This document shows, piece after piece, positions 8,646-16,217 of a stretch of DNA of 64,000 nucleotides (position 1 is its first letter; the number at the start of each line of letters is the position of its first letter). This DNA comes from Lactobacillus sp. ESL0246 (GTDB taxonomy: Bacteria > Bacillota > Bacilli > Lactobacillales > Lactobacillaceae): contig NZ_REHC01000008.1 in assembly GCF_003692965.1 (NCBI RefSeq), forward strand, positions 248,001 through 312,000, given 5' to 3'. The notes beneath the pieces are model-generated. The model had not been told where the DNA came from, did not search any database, and worked only from the letters and a program-made list of their open reading frames with translations. The position numbers and the translations under genes were made by a program.

Positions 8646-8910
8646 TTATCTACTACAAATGAGAAGCGAGATAAAAGGATTAATCATTTTGAAATCACCA
8701 TTTACAGTTTGGAATGTACTATTGCCTAACATTTGAGAGTTTTTAATTTTAACATCACCGTTATTCAAAAATGCTTTTGTCTTAAATTTACTGTTAATAA
8801 CAAAATGTCTAACTTTTTATTTTCAAATATATATTTGTTCCATATTAATTGGAATTAAATTATCCTAAATATCCAATTCCTGCAACTGCAAAAAGTTGTT
8901 TAACTTTCAA
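8646..8910 (-). pseudogene. DUF4097-type beta-strand repeat protein, decayed
   Basis: Begins at a TTG overlapping the stop of the upstream small gene and reads KVKQLFAVAGIGYLG before a premature TAA. In another frame further on comes the repetitive segment FLNNGDVKIKNSQMLGNSTF, then QTVNGDFKMI. The alternating N-G-D-V-x-I-x-N-S pattern matches DUF4097/adhesin-like beta-strand repeats. Frameshifts and the missing centre leave no functional product. It probably was the partner of the intact 56-residue membrane protein. Confidence 0.5.
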
Positions 8911-9077
8911 AACTTACCTAAAAATAGTGGCAATAACTGTTTCCAATATTCAAAACCAAAAATAATATTAAGCATTTGCCTAGTTTTATATGGTAAACTT
9001 GCCGATATTTTTGGTAAAAATATAAAAAACAATGAAACTATAATTCCCCAAAGAGCTCTGCTCACTTTGCCAATCAT
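8907..9077 (-). CDS. small membrane protein (56 residues)
   Basis: A strong ribosome binding site (AGAGGAGG, eight bases before ATG) precedes a 56-codon frame. The product has one clear transmembrane helix, ALWGIIVSLFFIFLPKI, and a second amphipathic or hydrophobic C-terminal stretch (WKQLLPLFLGKF). The stop overlaps the TTG of the decayed DUF4097 gene, so the two formed an operon. No family recognised; small membrane partners of envelope-stress or DUF4097 proteins are common in Firmicutes. Confidence 0.55.
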   Translation of the reverse strand: MIGKVSRALWGIIVSLFFIFLPKISASLPYKTRQMLNIIFGFEYWKQLLPLFLGKF

Positions 9078-9212
9078 ATTTGCATCCTCCTCTATTAAGT
9101 AAACATTTTTACTTATTAAATTGATAACCTAATTTATATAGATACAATTTGATTATCTTTTATACAGCTTTACAATTCATCGAATCGTGGTGAAAACCTC
9201 AAAGGAAACCGT

Positions 9213-9518
9213 TCAGCCAAATTTTTTAGCTTCCATCTCAATAAATTCTGTAAAGCCGCCCTTTTCTGCTCGTTTTTGGGCAACTACCTTTAAAAAATGT
9301 TCTTGGTCAATCCCCTTAAAGTCTAAATAAGCTCTTAAAACTTCATAAACATCACCAAGCTCTTCAACCAAGTTGGTTTCACTGGTTGCATTAACTACTT
9401 CGCTAGTTTCTTCCACTAATTTTTTCTTTAAAGCTGGCTCAATTTCGTCATGTGTTAGGTAACGATAACTAGCCTCTTTAGCAAATTCAGGTATTTTATC
9501 TCTAACTAATTTTTTCAT
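9213..9518 (-). CDS. MazG-like nucleoside triphosphate pyrophosphohydrolase
   Basis: A 101-residue all-helical protein of the phosphoribosyl-ATP/MazG-like pyrophosphohydrolase superfamily. It opens KKLVRDKIPEF. The metal-binding signature EETSE (residues 36-40) followed by EELGD (52-56) is intact. It probably hydrolyses a nucleoside triphosphate to the monophosphate and pyrophosphate, a house-cleaning role. It is a single gene, with nothing functionally linked beside it. Confidence 0.85.
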   Translation of the reverse strand: MKKLVRDKIPEFAKEASYRYLTHDEIEPALKKKLVEETSEVVNATSETNLVEELGDVYEVLRAYLDFKGIDQEHFLKVVAQKRAEKGGFTEFIEMEAKKFG

Positions 9519-9645
9519 TTTAAATTCTTTTCTAAAATCATAAAGACAATAGTTTTTATGATACTATAATGAATTCCTACTTTTTTTGTAAAATATCAAA
9601 AACTATGAAGTTTACTGCAATACATTCAAAAACTTCTCTACTTCA

Positions 9646-10386
9646 TTATTCTGCCTTTTCTTGCCAATGGTTAAAGTAGCGTATTATCATCCAACTTAAG
9701 ATGATGGTTAACAAAACGGGTACAACATAAGTCAATGCAGCTACTTTTTGGTAAGCAAGCGGAATGTTAGGCAGCCAAAAGACGGTCAAACGGCTTTGCC
9801 ATGCCCAAGGAATGATTGGCCAAATAAAATCAAATAAGGAAGTTGTAGCCAACATTGCAATTACTGAGCCAAAGAAGCCTAAAACTAAACTACCACCAAC
9901 GTTCCACTTCATTGCAGTCACTTCAGCAAGCTCATACTGCAAAAAGCCTAAAAGCGCCATGGCAATGCTAGTAAGCAATAATTTAATAAAAGAAATGCCA
10001 ACCACTTTGAAACCAAAAGTCAAGATTAGATAATAAATTAAATTCGTGCCGATAATTTCAATTACGTACAGCAGCCAGTAATAAAACAATTGCCCCGCTA
10101 TTATTTTGCCTCTGCTGATCGGTTCGGTTAGCCAATTTTTAAAGTCCCCCGCCTTCTTCTCTCGATCATAGACTAGGCACACGACAATGCTAATCACAAG
10201 CGGCGAAGCAAGTGCTAAAAAAGTATTAAATATATTAATCATATTTTCTGAACTGGATAGATTTTTACGACTGCCATAATACCAGCCAAAGATAATAGGG
10301 AGGAAAATTAAAGCAATTAGATGTAGGTAGAGCAGCATGCTGCGCCGTAGTTTGACATTTTCCGCACCACAAATTTGTTTAAGCAT
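9646..10386 (-). CDS. lantibiotic-protection-type ABC permease (LanG-like)
   Basis: A 246-residue membrane protein with six hydrophobic helices and the N-terminal CGAENVKLRRSMLLYLHLIA pattern seen in MutG/LanG permeases. It overlaps the upstream permease gene by 8 bases and closes an ATPase-permease-permease operon. In nisin- and mutacin-type systems LanFEG expels the lantibiotic from the membrane, giving producer immunity or resistance. No lantibiotic structural or modification genes are present in the window, so this looks like an orphan immunity or resistance set. Confidence 0.75.
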   Translation of the reverse strand: MLKQICGAENVKLRRSMLLYLHLIALIFLPIIFGWYYGSRKNLSSSENMINIFNTFLALASPLVISIVVCLVYDREKKAGDFKNWLTEPISRGKIIAGQLFYYWLLYVIEIIGTNLIYYLILTFGFKVVGISFIKLLLTSIAMALLGFLQYELAEVTAMKWNVGGSLVLGFFGSVIAMLATTSLFDFIWPIIPWAWQSRLTVFWLPNIPLAYQKVAALTYVVPVLLTIILSWMIIRYFNHWQEKAE

Positions 10387-11110
10387 TTTTTATCACCTGC
10401 TTTTGAAATGAATAAGATGCCAAATAACTGAAAATAATAAATAAGCCAATTGAAGCAAAAATAGTCCAAGAAGAATTAGGTACAACTTCACTAATTTTTA
10501 TGGGAGTGCCATTAATATGTAATTTGATCAGTGCCACTGGAAAAAGATCTGACCAACTATATGGCAAAACTTGGCCCCAAGAAAAGGTAGTTACACAATA
10601 TATGCCAATCATAGAACCGATAAAGGCTAGCCCAACAGTAACGTAGAGGTTAGATATTCTGCTTAACCACGTATAAAGGGGGATTTCCCAGATAGTTGTT
10701 AAAAAAAGTCCCCCGACTGCTGTTAGGCAGGGCATAATTCCAACCCTAACCGGACTAATCAGACCGGTTAACAGCAGAAAAACGCCTAAAACCAGACTAA
10801 CAACAAGTGACAGCAGCACACCATGCAAGATTCTTCCTAATTCATAAGCAAACAAATTAGTGGGAGAACTTAAAATTATTTTATACTCCGTACTATTTTT
10901 TTCATGACGATCAATCAGACCAATAATCAAGGCTAAATATAAATTAAGCCAGAGAAAGCTCCACTGATTAATCGTACTTTCAAGCACATAACCAGTAGAA
11001 TCAAAAAAAAGAATGGTGAAAACCATAACCAAAAGGGGAAAAAGCACTGTTATAGGTCTAATAATTGTTCTTTTGGTTTTAAAAATTTCAATTTTTAAAG
11101 CTTTAAGCAT
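10379..11110 (-). CDS. lantibiotic-protection-type ABC permease (LanE-like)
   Basis: A membrane protein of about 243 residues, starting MLKALKIEIFKTKRT, the typical cytosolic opening of MutE/LanE permeases, followed by six hydrophobic segments. I chose ATG 11110; a GTG at 11119 is also possible. It overlaps the ATPase gene upstream and the LanG-like gene downstream, giving tight coupling. Together with the neighbours it should form an efflux or protection complex in the cytoplasmic membrane. The peptide recognised is unknown. Confidence 0.75.
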   Translation of the reverse strand: MLKALKIEIFKTKRTIIRPITVLFPLLVMVFTILFFDSTGYVLESTINQWSFLWLNLYLALIIGLIDRHEKNSTEYKIILSSPTNLFAYELGRILHGVLLSLVVSLVLGVFLLLTGLISPVRVGIMPCLTAVGGLFLTTIWEIPLYTWLSRISNLYVTVGLAFIGSMIGIYCVTTFSWGQVLPYSWSDLFPVALIKLHINGTPIKISEVVPNSSWTIFASIGLFIIFSYLASYSFQKQVIKNA

Positions 11111-11807
11111 ACATAACACCAGCCTTTTCCAAAGTAGAATTAAACAGTTTTTCTAAATCAATTTCATGATCATATGGCTGTTCCAAAAGGAGCTTACCTC
11201 CACCAATAATACCAATATTATCAGCTAGATGTTCTACTTCTGAGAGCATGTGACTAGAAATAATGATTGTGATGTCTTTCTGCTTGAATTCAGCAATCAA
11301 ATTACGTAACTGTTGGATACCTAGTGGGTCTAGTCCATTAGTAGGCTCATCTAAAATCAAAAGTTTAGGATGTCCAACTAAAGCTAAACCGATTCCTAAC
11401 CGTTCTTTCATTCCTAAAGAAAAATTCTTCGTTAATTTATTTCCAGTATTGTTAAGACCAACGGTTTGTAAAATACCGGGAATTTCATTTTCGCTTGTAC
11501 CGCGCAAACGACAAATTACCTGTAAATTCTCTTTAGCAGTCAGATTGCTATATAAAGGAGCATTTTCAATTAATGAACCAATCTTAGCTAAGTCAGATCT
11601 TGTCCATTCATGACCAGCAAATTCGACTTGACCACTTGAAGCCGGGATCATTCCCGTTAAAATCTTCATTAACGTAGTTTTACCAGCACCATTAGGTCCT
11701 AAAAGACAATAAACTTTATTTTCTGGAATATGTAAATTTATTCCGTCTAAAACCAGTTGGTCTTTAAACTTTTTAACCAGATTTTTTGTTTCAAGTAAAT
11801 TAGTCAT
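11103..11807 (-). CDS. lantibiotic-protection-type ABC ATPase (LanF-like)
   Basis: A 234-residue ATPase. Walker A is GPNGAGKTT (about residues 38-46), the Q-loop region is IGSLIENAPLYSNLTAKEN, the signature is FSLGMKERLGIGLALVG, Walker B is LLILDEPTNGLD and the H-switch is IIISSHMLSEVEHL. The LIENAPLY and EPTNGLDPLGIQQLR stretches are characteristic of the lantibiotic protection (MutF/LanF) group. First gene of the 11807-9646 operon. It energises the two permeases that follow. Confidence 0.85.
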   Translation of the reverse strand: MTNLLETKNLVKKFKDQLVLDGINLHIPENKVYCLLGPNGAGKTTLMKILTGMIPASSGQVEFAGHEWTRSDLAKIGSLIENAPLYSNLTAKENLQVICRLRGTSENEIPGILQTVGLNNTGNKLTKNFSLGMKERLGIGLALVGHPKLLILDEPTNGLDPLGIQQLRNLIAEFKQKDITIIISSHMLSEVEHLADNIGIIGGGKLLLEQPYDHEIDLEKLFNSTLEKAGVMYA

Positions 11808-12142
11808 ATTTAATATTCTCCTGCATGTGTTTAAATTTTAGTAAATATTATATACGAATATATTAAGTTTATTATTTTAAATCAAATACTTAACAATAAT
11901 ATCATATTATGAAAACTAACAAAAGTCCTCTTCCCTGTGGCTTTTTTTAAGATAATAAAGTAATCTTGAATTTCCACTAAATAGTTATAATTACTCTTTA
12001 TGAGCTTCTTAGTAATATTTAACATTTGAAAAAAACTAGAATTTCAACAAATAAGGTAAGTCGCTAATCATTTGATAAGCCTGCCTGTAATTTAGTGTTT
12101 TATAATTTTTTATATAATTTATTAATTTTTCATAGAATTATA
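11808..12142. other. AT-rich stretch with the LanF operon promoter region
   Basis: No intact gene. It provides the upstream region of the LanFEG-like operon on the left. The right part may be further debris of the carrier-protein gene that ends near 12143. Confidence 0.4.
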
Positions 12143-12346
12143 TACTGTGCTAGTTTATTAACCAAAAGTAAAATATCGTAATTTTGCATATTATTTGATA
12201 ATTTTATGTCAAATTTTTCTTCTAAATCATACTCTATAATTTAGATTAGAATTTAAACTTAGGTCTTTAGAAGCAATAATATTATCTTCAAGATATTTTT
12301 TAATAGTATTAATTACTTCTGATTTAATATTTTTTACAGTCATCAT
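12143..12346 (-). pseudogene. acyl/peptidyl carrier protein-like gene, frameshifted
   Basis: The ATG at 12346 has a good GGAG ribosome binding site seven bases upstream. The first frame (39 codons, to TGA 12227) gives VKNIKSEVINTIKKYLEDNI and SKDLSLNSNL, like helix 1 and the loop of carrier proteins. The neighbouring frame continues YDLEEKFDIKLSNN and NYDILLLVNKLAQYI, matching carrier helices 2-4. The DSL motif with its phosphopantetheine serine is missing, apparently deleted together with the frame. It is therefore an inactivated carrier protein beside a peptide gene. Identification rests on pattern only. Confidence 0.45.
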
Positions 12347-12360
12347 TTTTATACTCCAAA

Positions 12361-12390
12361 AACTAAAAGAGGCAGGAGCCTCTTTTAGTT
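12361..12390 (-). terminator. terminator overlapping the stop of the 38-residue peptide gene
   Basis: Perfect 13-bp stem AACTAAAAGAGGC / GCCTCTTTTAGTT with a 4-base loop, followed on the minus strand by TTTTTGG. The TAA stop of the peptide lies in the ascending arm. It separates the peptide from the carrier-like gene and could act as an attenuator. Confidence 0.8.
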
Positions 12391-12501
12391 AACAATCATT
12401 ATTTCAGTTTTGACGTGCCTCGTAATCAATTCCTTACTTGCATTATTTAACTGATCTAGAATTTCAAATTCCATTTGTAGAGATACATCGGGATTATTCA
12501 T
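12385..12501 (-). CDS. 38-residue peptide with NPDVSL motif
   Basis: Starts at ATG 12501 with a modest GAGAT ribosome binding region. The product begins MNNPDVSLQMEFEILDQL and ends with a TEIMIVN tail. It shares NPDVSL with the 39-residue peptide at 4314. In the six shared codons four differ synonymously (AAT CCC GAT GTA TCT CTA versus AAC CCA GAT GTA TCA TTA), pointing to constraint on the amino acids. As at 4314, the stop codon is buried in a terminator hairpin. It lies divergently from an ABC exporter and upstream of a carrier-protein remnant. No Cys and no signal peptide. Possibly a leader-bearing precursor peptide; function unknown. Confidence 0.5.
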   Translation of the reverse strand: MNNPDVSLQMEFEILDQLNNASKELITRHVKTEIMIVN

Positions 12502-12665
12502 AATCTTTATCTCTATAAACAAGAGATTCTATAATTATATTAAATTTGATAATATTTTTATGATATATATTTATAAGCATTTATTATTTTTTAATTAAAC
12601 ATTTACAAAATTATTAAATAATTATAAAATAAATATATTAAAAACAAGTTAAGGCAGGTAATATA

Positions 12666-14273
12666 ATGAACTTTAAAACCATCGTTAAGTGGTTACCTAA
12701 ATGGTTACTGCTTGCAATTTTCATTACAACACTTATTTCATCATTTGATGGTGTAGTATTAGCACAGGTGCTTTCTAATATTGCTAACTTTAATCGTAAT
12801 TCGACGGTAAGGCAGCTTTTAACTTACGCGGGAATAAGCTTATTGGCTCTGACAATTGTTTACTTAACTAAGGCTTTGAAGAAAATATTAATTAATACAG
12901 CAATTAAGCAAATGAACCTAAAGATAAAACATAATTTTATTTATCAGCAGGTCGTTAATGCTAATTTTATGGATGATACAGCGAAAAATATTTCTAAAAT
13001 TTTTAATGACTTTAAGTTGCTCGAAACCAATTACTTTAATTTATTGTTTGATTTGATTTCATCATTGTTAATGGCGCTGGTCTCAGTAATTTATATATTA
13101 AGTTTGAGTATTCCAATCGGGTTTTTGGTTATTATATTTTCACTACTACCGATGTTAACACCAAAATTGTTTAGTAAGATTTTGACTAAATCTTCTGCAA
13201 ATTGGCAAAACAACAGTAGCACTTTTTTGGGCAAGGTAACTGATTTATTTAAGGGAAAGAATACAATCAGAACATACTTAGCCGAAAAAACAATGTATGA
13301 AGATACTGACAATTATTTAAATAAAACTGAAATCGCTTATTTAAAAATGAATAATTGGCAAGCAGCAGCATTTTTTGTTGGAGCATTTTTATCAGTTATT
13401 AGTTATATTTTCCCGATTAGCGTCGGGGTATTCTTGATCATTAAAGGAAACATTACCTCGGCATCTTTGATTGCCATTTTTATGGCTAGTGATCGTGTTG
13501 TAGCACCGCTTAGCAGCATATCTGAATATCTCAATAAAATGAAAACGACGCAAAATATTCGTGAAAATTTGAAAGAACAAGTAATTAGTTTTGGCAATGC
13601 CCCAAAGGGTTTAGAAAAAGCACAACCTAAAATTGTTTTTGATGATGTCAACTTTACTTATGCTAACGGTAAAACAATTATTGCTAATTTAAATTTACTT
13701 ATTCCTTATGGTAAAAAAATATTAATTACTGGAGCGTCAGGTGCTGGTAAATCAACCTTGCTTAATTTGATTCAAGGTTTTGTCAGTCCTACGAGCGGTA
13801 AAATTTATTTAAAAGATGGATCAGATAAAATAGCCAATATTCTTAATTCTGGAATGATTGCCTACATTAAGCAGAGTCCGAATTTATTTAATGATACTTT
13901 ACGATTTAATCTGACATTGGGACAAGATTTTTCAAATGATGCTTGTTTAGCTGTATTAGATAAAGTTGGATTACTTACAGAACTTGGCCAAGACGCCTTA
14001 AATAAAACTTACGGTGAAGATGGTAAAGATTTATCAGGTGGACAAAGACAAAGAGTTGAGATTGCGCGAGCTTTACTGTTTAACAAAAAAATTATTCTAA
14101 TCGATGAAGCGACATCGAATTTAGATCCGCAAACGACAGCTAAAATAAATGAAATCATCTATGGCTTAAGTTGCACAGTTATTGAAGTTGCTCATTATTA
14201 TGATGCGCAGGAAGTCCAGCAAGCACAATTCACACGATATTTACTTAAGAATAAGACTCTAAAAGCAATTTAA
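12666..14273 (+). CDS. ABC exporter, fused permease and ATPase
   Basis: A 535-residue half-transporter. An N-terminal type IV membrane domain with six helices (about residues 1-300) is followed by a nucleotide-binding domain. Walker A is GASGAGKST at about residue 358, the Q-loop is YIKQSPNLFND, the signature is LSGGQRQRVEIARAL, Walker B is IILIDEATSNLD and the switch is EVAHYYD. There is no C39 peptidase domain, so it would not cleave leaders itself. AAGGCAGG precedes the ATG. It is divergent from the NPDVSL peptide gene and related to the broken exporter at 14770-15328. It probably exports, or protects against, a peptide product of this island. Confidence 0.85.
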   Translation: MNFKTIVKWLPKWLLLAIFITTLISSFDGVVLAQVLSNIANFNRNSTVRQLLTYAGISLLALTIVYLTKALKKILINTAIKQMNLKIKHNFIYQQVVNANFMDDTAKNISKIFNDFKLLETNYFNLLFDLISSLLMALVSVIYILSLSIPIGFLVIIFSLLPMLTPKLFSKILTKSSANWQNNSSTFLGKVTDLFKGKNTIRTYLAEKTMYEDTDNYLNKTEIAYLKMNNWQAAAFFVGAFLSVISYIFPISVGVFLIIKGNITSASLIAIFMASDRVVAPLSSISEYLNKMKTTQNIRENLKEQVISFGNAPKGLEKAQPKIVFDDVNFTYANGKTIIANLNLLIPYGKKILITGASGAGKSTLLNLIQGFVSPTSGKIYLKDGSDKIANILNSGMIAYIKQSPNLFNDTLRFNLTLGQDFSNDACLAVLDKVGLLTELGQDALNKTYGEDGKDLSGGQRQRVEIARALLFNKKIILIDEATSNLDPQTTAKINEIIYGLSCTVIEVAHYYDAQEVQQAQFTRYLLKNKTLKAI

Positions 14274-14474
14274 CTAAAAAATATTGCTAATAAAATTGAC
14301 TAATATTTATATATATAATATAGTAAAGATATAATTTGATCATTATAATATATATTAGTATATGTATTATCGACATATGTACTCATTGTGAGAATTTTTT
14401 ATTGCACAAAAATAAAGCTACCAAAATTAATCTGAATAACTTTATTTAATTGGTACAGCCCTTGTATTCTTCAC

Positions 14475-14608
14475 TTAATTCCAAACTTTTTTCTATATCT
14501 AGTAAACGTAACACGATTAATTCCAGTTACCTTGCTGACAGCAGTATCAGTCGTACCACTTTGATAGAACTTAAAGGCGTGTTGCAATTGTGGATTTATA
14601 TAAGCTGG
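14475..14608 (-). pseudogene. serine recombinase C-terminal fragment
   Basis: The minus strand reads NPQLQHAFKFYQSGTTDTAV followed by SKVTGINRVTFTRYRKKFGI and a stop. This is the C-terminal helix-turn-helix of resolvase/invertase-type serine recombinases. The catalytic domain is gone. A plus-strand open stretch over 14575-14763 (with YVIIRPSWETVGHV) overlaps it and could be another remnant; I do not recognise it. Confidence 0.55.
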
Positions 14609-14769
14609 TTGAAACAAAGCAAGCTGTTAAGGCTGCACAGAAACCTGATGAATACGTTATCATTAGACCTTCCTGGGAAACTGTTGGTCATGTTATGGCA
14701 CAAGGACGGAGAGATGCTCTAAGTAGCGGGTTTGGATTTGGTAGTAATAGATATAGTCATTAAAATCAA

Positions 14770-15328
14770 GAGGTACTACTAGTGAAAAGAGATAAACCAG
14801 AAACTATATTGTTATTGGCAATATTAGCACCGATGCCCGTCTCAGTAACAGTTTCAGTGTAGTGGCTGTTGGTCTTTCCCCATTTTCCCGACTTTTTGGC
14901 AATCAGTGGACCAATAATTCCTTGCAAAATTGCGGGTACAAAAGACGCAACCACAAAGATGAGGGCAATGATCCATGAAGCAAGGAAAGCAGACACGATT
15001 GGCGCCATAAACTGAATAACATCAAAAATAATAGTCAATTCTGCGACGAGACTTAACCAGATAATTAGAAGACAATTCCTTAATTTTAATGTTAACGTCG
15101 GCAATAATTTTGGAATATAAATATTGATAAATAATTCCAATCAAGCCAAAAATTAGTTAACCACAGATAGCAGTTGTGGTTAACTTTAACAAACTGCCTT
15201 GAGGTTTCTCGGCGTATGAAATGAATAGTTTCAACATGTAGGCAACGAAAACAGCCTGCATTGAATTCAGAATAGACATAATAATGTATAGACCGACTTT
15301 AAACGGATTAGCGTATTTTAAATGTCAT
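14770..15328 (-). pseudogene. ABC exporter, truncated and frameshifted
   Basis: The ATG at 15328 has a good AAGAAGG ribosome binding site, but one extra A in a run of four shifts the frame by codon 5. The right frame then gives YANPFKVGLYIIMSILNSMQ and AVFVAYMLKLFISYAEKPQG, with further disruptions, and near 14790-14990 VASFVPAILQGIIGPLIAKK plus SHYTETVTETG. These are TM1-TM4 and the first coupling region of a one-piece ABC exporter like that at 12666. The ATPase half is missing. It faces away from the peptide gene at 15451. Confidence 0.7.
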
Positions 15329-15450
15329 GATTACCTTCTTTAAAATATATCTATTCTCATTTTTAATTAATAACTTATAATAATATCATTAAGTCAGAAA
15401 ACTTAATAATAATCATCTAAGTAAGTTTATGATAAAGGAGGTCTCTAGAA

Positions 15451-15522
15451 ATGAGTGCAAACGTTAATGTTGATCACATCTCCACATTTACCGACTCTAA
15501 AATTGGTTGGATTTTCTTCTAA
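15451..15522 (+). CDS. 23-residue peptide, candidate RiPP precursor
   Basis: An optimal AAAGGAGG ribosome binding site eight to ten bases before ATG drives a 23-codon gene. The product starts MSANVNVDHIS and ends SKIGWIFF, hydrophobic and aromatic. A terminator-like hairpin follows 30 bases later. Beyond it lies a truncated gene whose product resembles the leader-binding N-terminus of ThiF/E1-like RiPP enzymes. Small peptide, partial terminator, then modification gene is the usual order of such loci. A divergent ABC exporter pseudogene lies upstream. No Cys. The peptide could also be a regulatory leader; its expression is not shown. Confidence 0.5.
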   Translation: MSANVNVDHISTFTDSKIGWIFF

Positions 15523-15552
15523 ACTGTTAAATCATCATTAATATATAATATT

Positions 15553-15585
15553 AGCCGAGATCTATATTTAAGACCTCGGCTTTTA
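15553..15585 (+). terminator. hairpin between the 23-residue peptide and the downstream gene
   Basis: AGCCGAG / CTCGGCT arms with extra pairing inside and TTTT after the stem. Its position suggests partial termination, which would keep peptide transcripts more abundant than those of the downstream gene. Confidence 0.7.
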
Positions 15586-15615
15586 ATTAAATTTTTATAA
15601 AGGAAAACATTTATA

Positions 15616-15822
15616 ATGAAATACAATCGTCCAAGAATCAAATCCATATATCCAATCTATAAATTAAATGATGAAACTTTTCGAATTGACACCCAAGTCG
15701 GCATTACCCAAGAGTTTAAAGACCCTACTCATCAATTATGGACTTTAGTCAATTTACTTGATGGTAGACCTACAGAAGATGTATTAAAACAAGAAAAAGC
15801 CGCTTTTCTTAATTTGTCTTAA
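15616..15822 (+). pseudogene. N-terminal fragment of a ThiF/E1-like RiPP modification protein
   Basis: AAAGGAAAAC precedes ATG. The 68 residues read RPRIKSIYPIYKLNDETFRI, then VGITQEF..HQLWTLVNLLDGRPTEDVL. This is the winged-helix, PqqD-like opening found at the N-terminus of E1-like/ThiF adenylyltransferases that bind RiPP leader peptides. The family normally continues for another 250 or more residues with a Rossmann fold. Here the frame ends in sequence (TGTCTTAATTTCGGGGTTCA) matching the IS-end repeat at 16169, so an insertion or deletion event probably cut it off. The family assignment is pattern-based. Confidence 0.5.
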
Positions 15823-15840
15823 TTTCGGGGTTCAGATCAC
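15816..15840 (+). repeat. IS-end-like repeat, copy 1
   Basis: TGTCTTAATTTCGGGGTTCA matches TGTCCTAATTTTGGGGTTCA at 16168-16190 and looser copies near 23470 and 24255, all in the same orientation. It provides the last codons and stop of the truncated gene at 15616, which marks the break point. Confidence 0.5.
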
Positions 15841-16114
15841 CTAGAAAGTAAGGAAAGAAATCTAAATGAGTTTAACTAAAACTTGAAATATTATTTTTTC
15901 TAATTAATTTTTATAAAGTTCTAATTTCAATATAGTTTTAATCAATGTCGTTGTAATCAAAGAAACAATATAAAGTAAACTATAAAATCCTCTGACGCAA
16001 AAAATTATAGCAATGTATTACATGTAGTAATAGGCGTACCATAACAATGCGGTGATACAAATAGCTAAAATTGAGCCAGCAATCAAAAAGTACAAAACTC
16101 AAAAACAAACTAAA
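15841..16114. other. intergenic or decayed stretch
   Basis: AT-rich, with short fragments only. A minus-strand hydrophobic fragment near 16020-16100 (for example AGSILAICITALLWY) hints at a lost membrane protein gene, without start or stop evidence. Confidence 0.35.
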
Positions 16115-16192
16115 AGGACTAACCCCGATTGAATATCGGAAGTTAGTCCTCAGCTAGAATTTATTAAACTGTCCTAATTTTGGGGTTCACAT
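16115..16192. repeat. IS-end-like repeat with hairpin, copy 2
   Basis: Contains an imperfect inverted repeat GGACTAAC..GTTAGTCC (about 16118-16152) followed 20 bases later by TGTCCTAATTTTGGGGTTCACA. The same order, hairpin then TTAATTTTAGGGTTTACA, is seen at 24207-24275. The pair probably represents the end of a degenerate insertion sequence with its terminator. It also lies directly after the lactococcin-972 ATPase gene and may end that transcript. Confidence 0.45.
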
Positions 16193-16217
16193 TAGGTTCA
16201 GGCGTGGAAATCATTTT

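Noticed and set aside
8896-9102. Plus-strand 68-codon frame
   Set aside because: Antisense to the well-signalled 56-residue membrane protein and lacks a ribosome binding site.
9646-11807. A full lantibiotic biosynthesis cluster
   Set aside because: Only LanFEG-like immunity genes are present; no LanA with Cys/Ser/Thr core and no LanB, LanC or LanM gene in the window.
14450-14722. 90-codon plus-strand frame
   Set aside because: No ribosome binding site, unlike any protein, and antisense to a recognisable serine-recombinase tail.
14575-14763. Plus-strand stretch with YVIIRPSWETVGHV
   Set aside because: Protein-like, but no start codon with a ribosome binding site and no family recognised; kept only as a remark under the recombinase fragment.
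14766-15140. 124-codon minus-strand frame taken as a gene
   Set aside because: It is the middle of the frameshifted ABC exporter; its first about 35 residues are out of the true frame.
15145-15170. AACCACAGATAGCAGTTGTGGTT palindrome-like element
   Set aside because: It lies inside former coding sequence of the exporter and has no T run, so it is not called a terminator.
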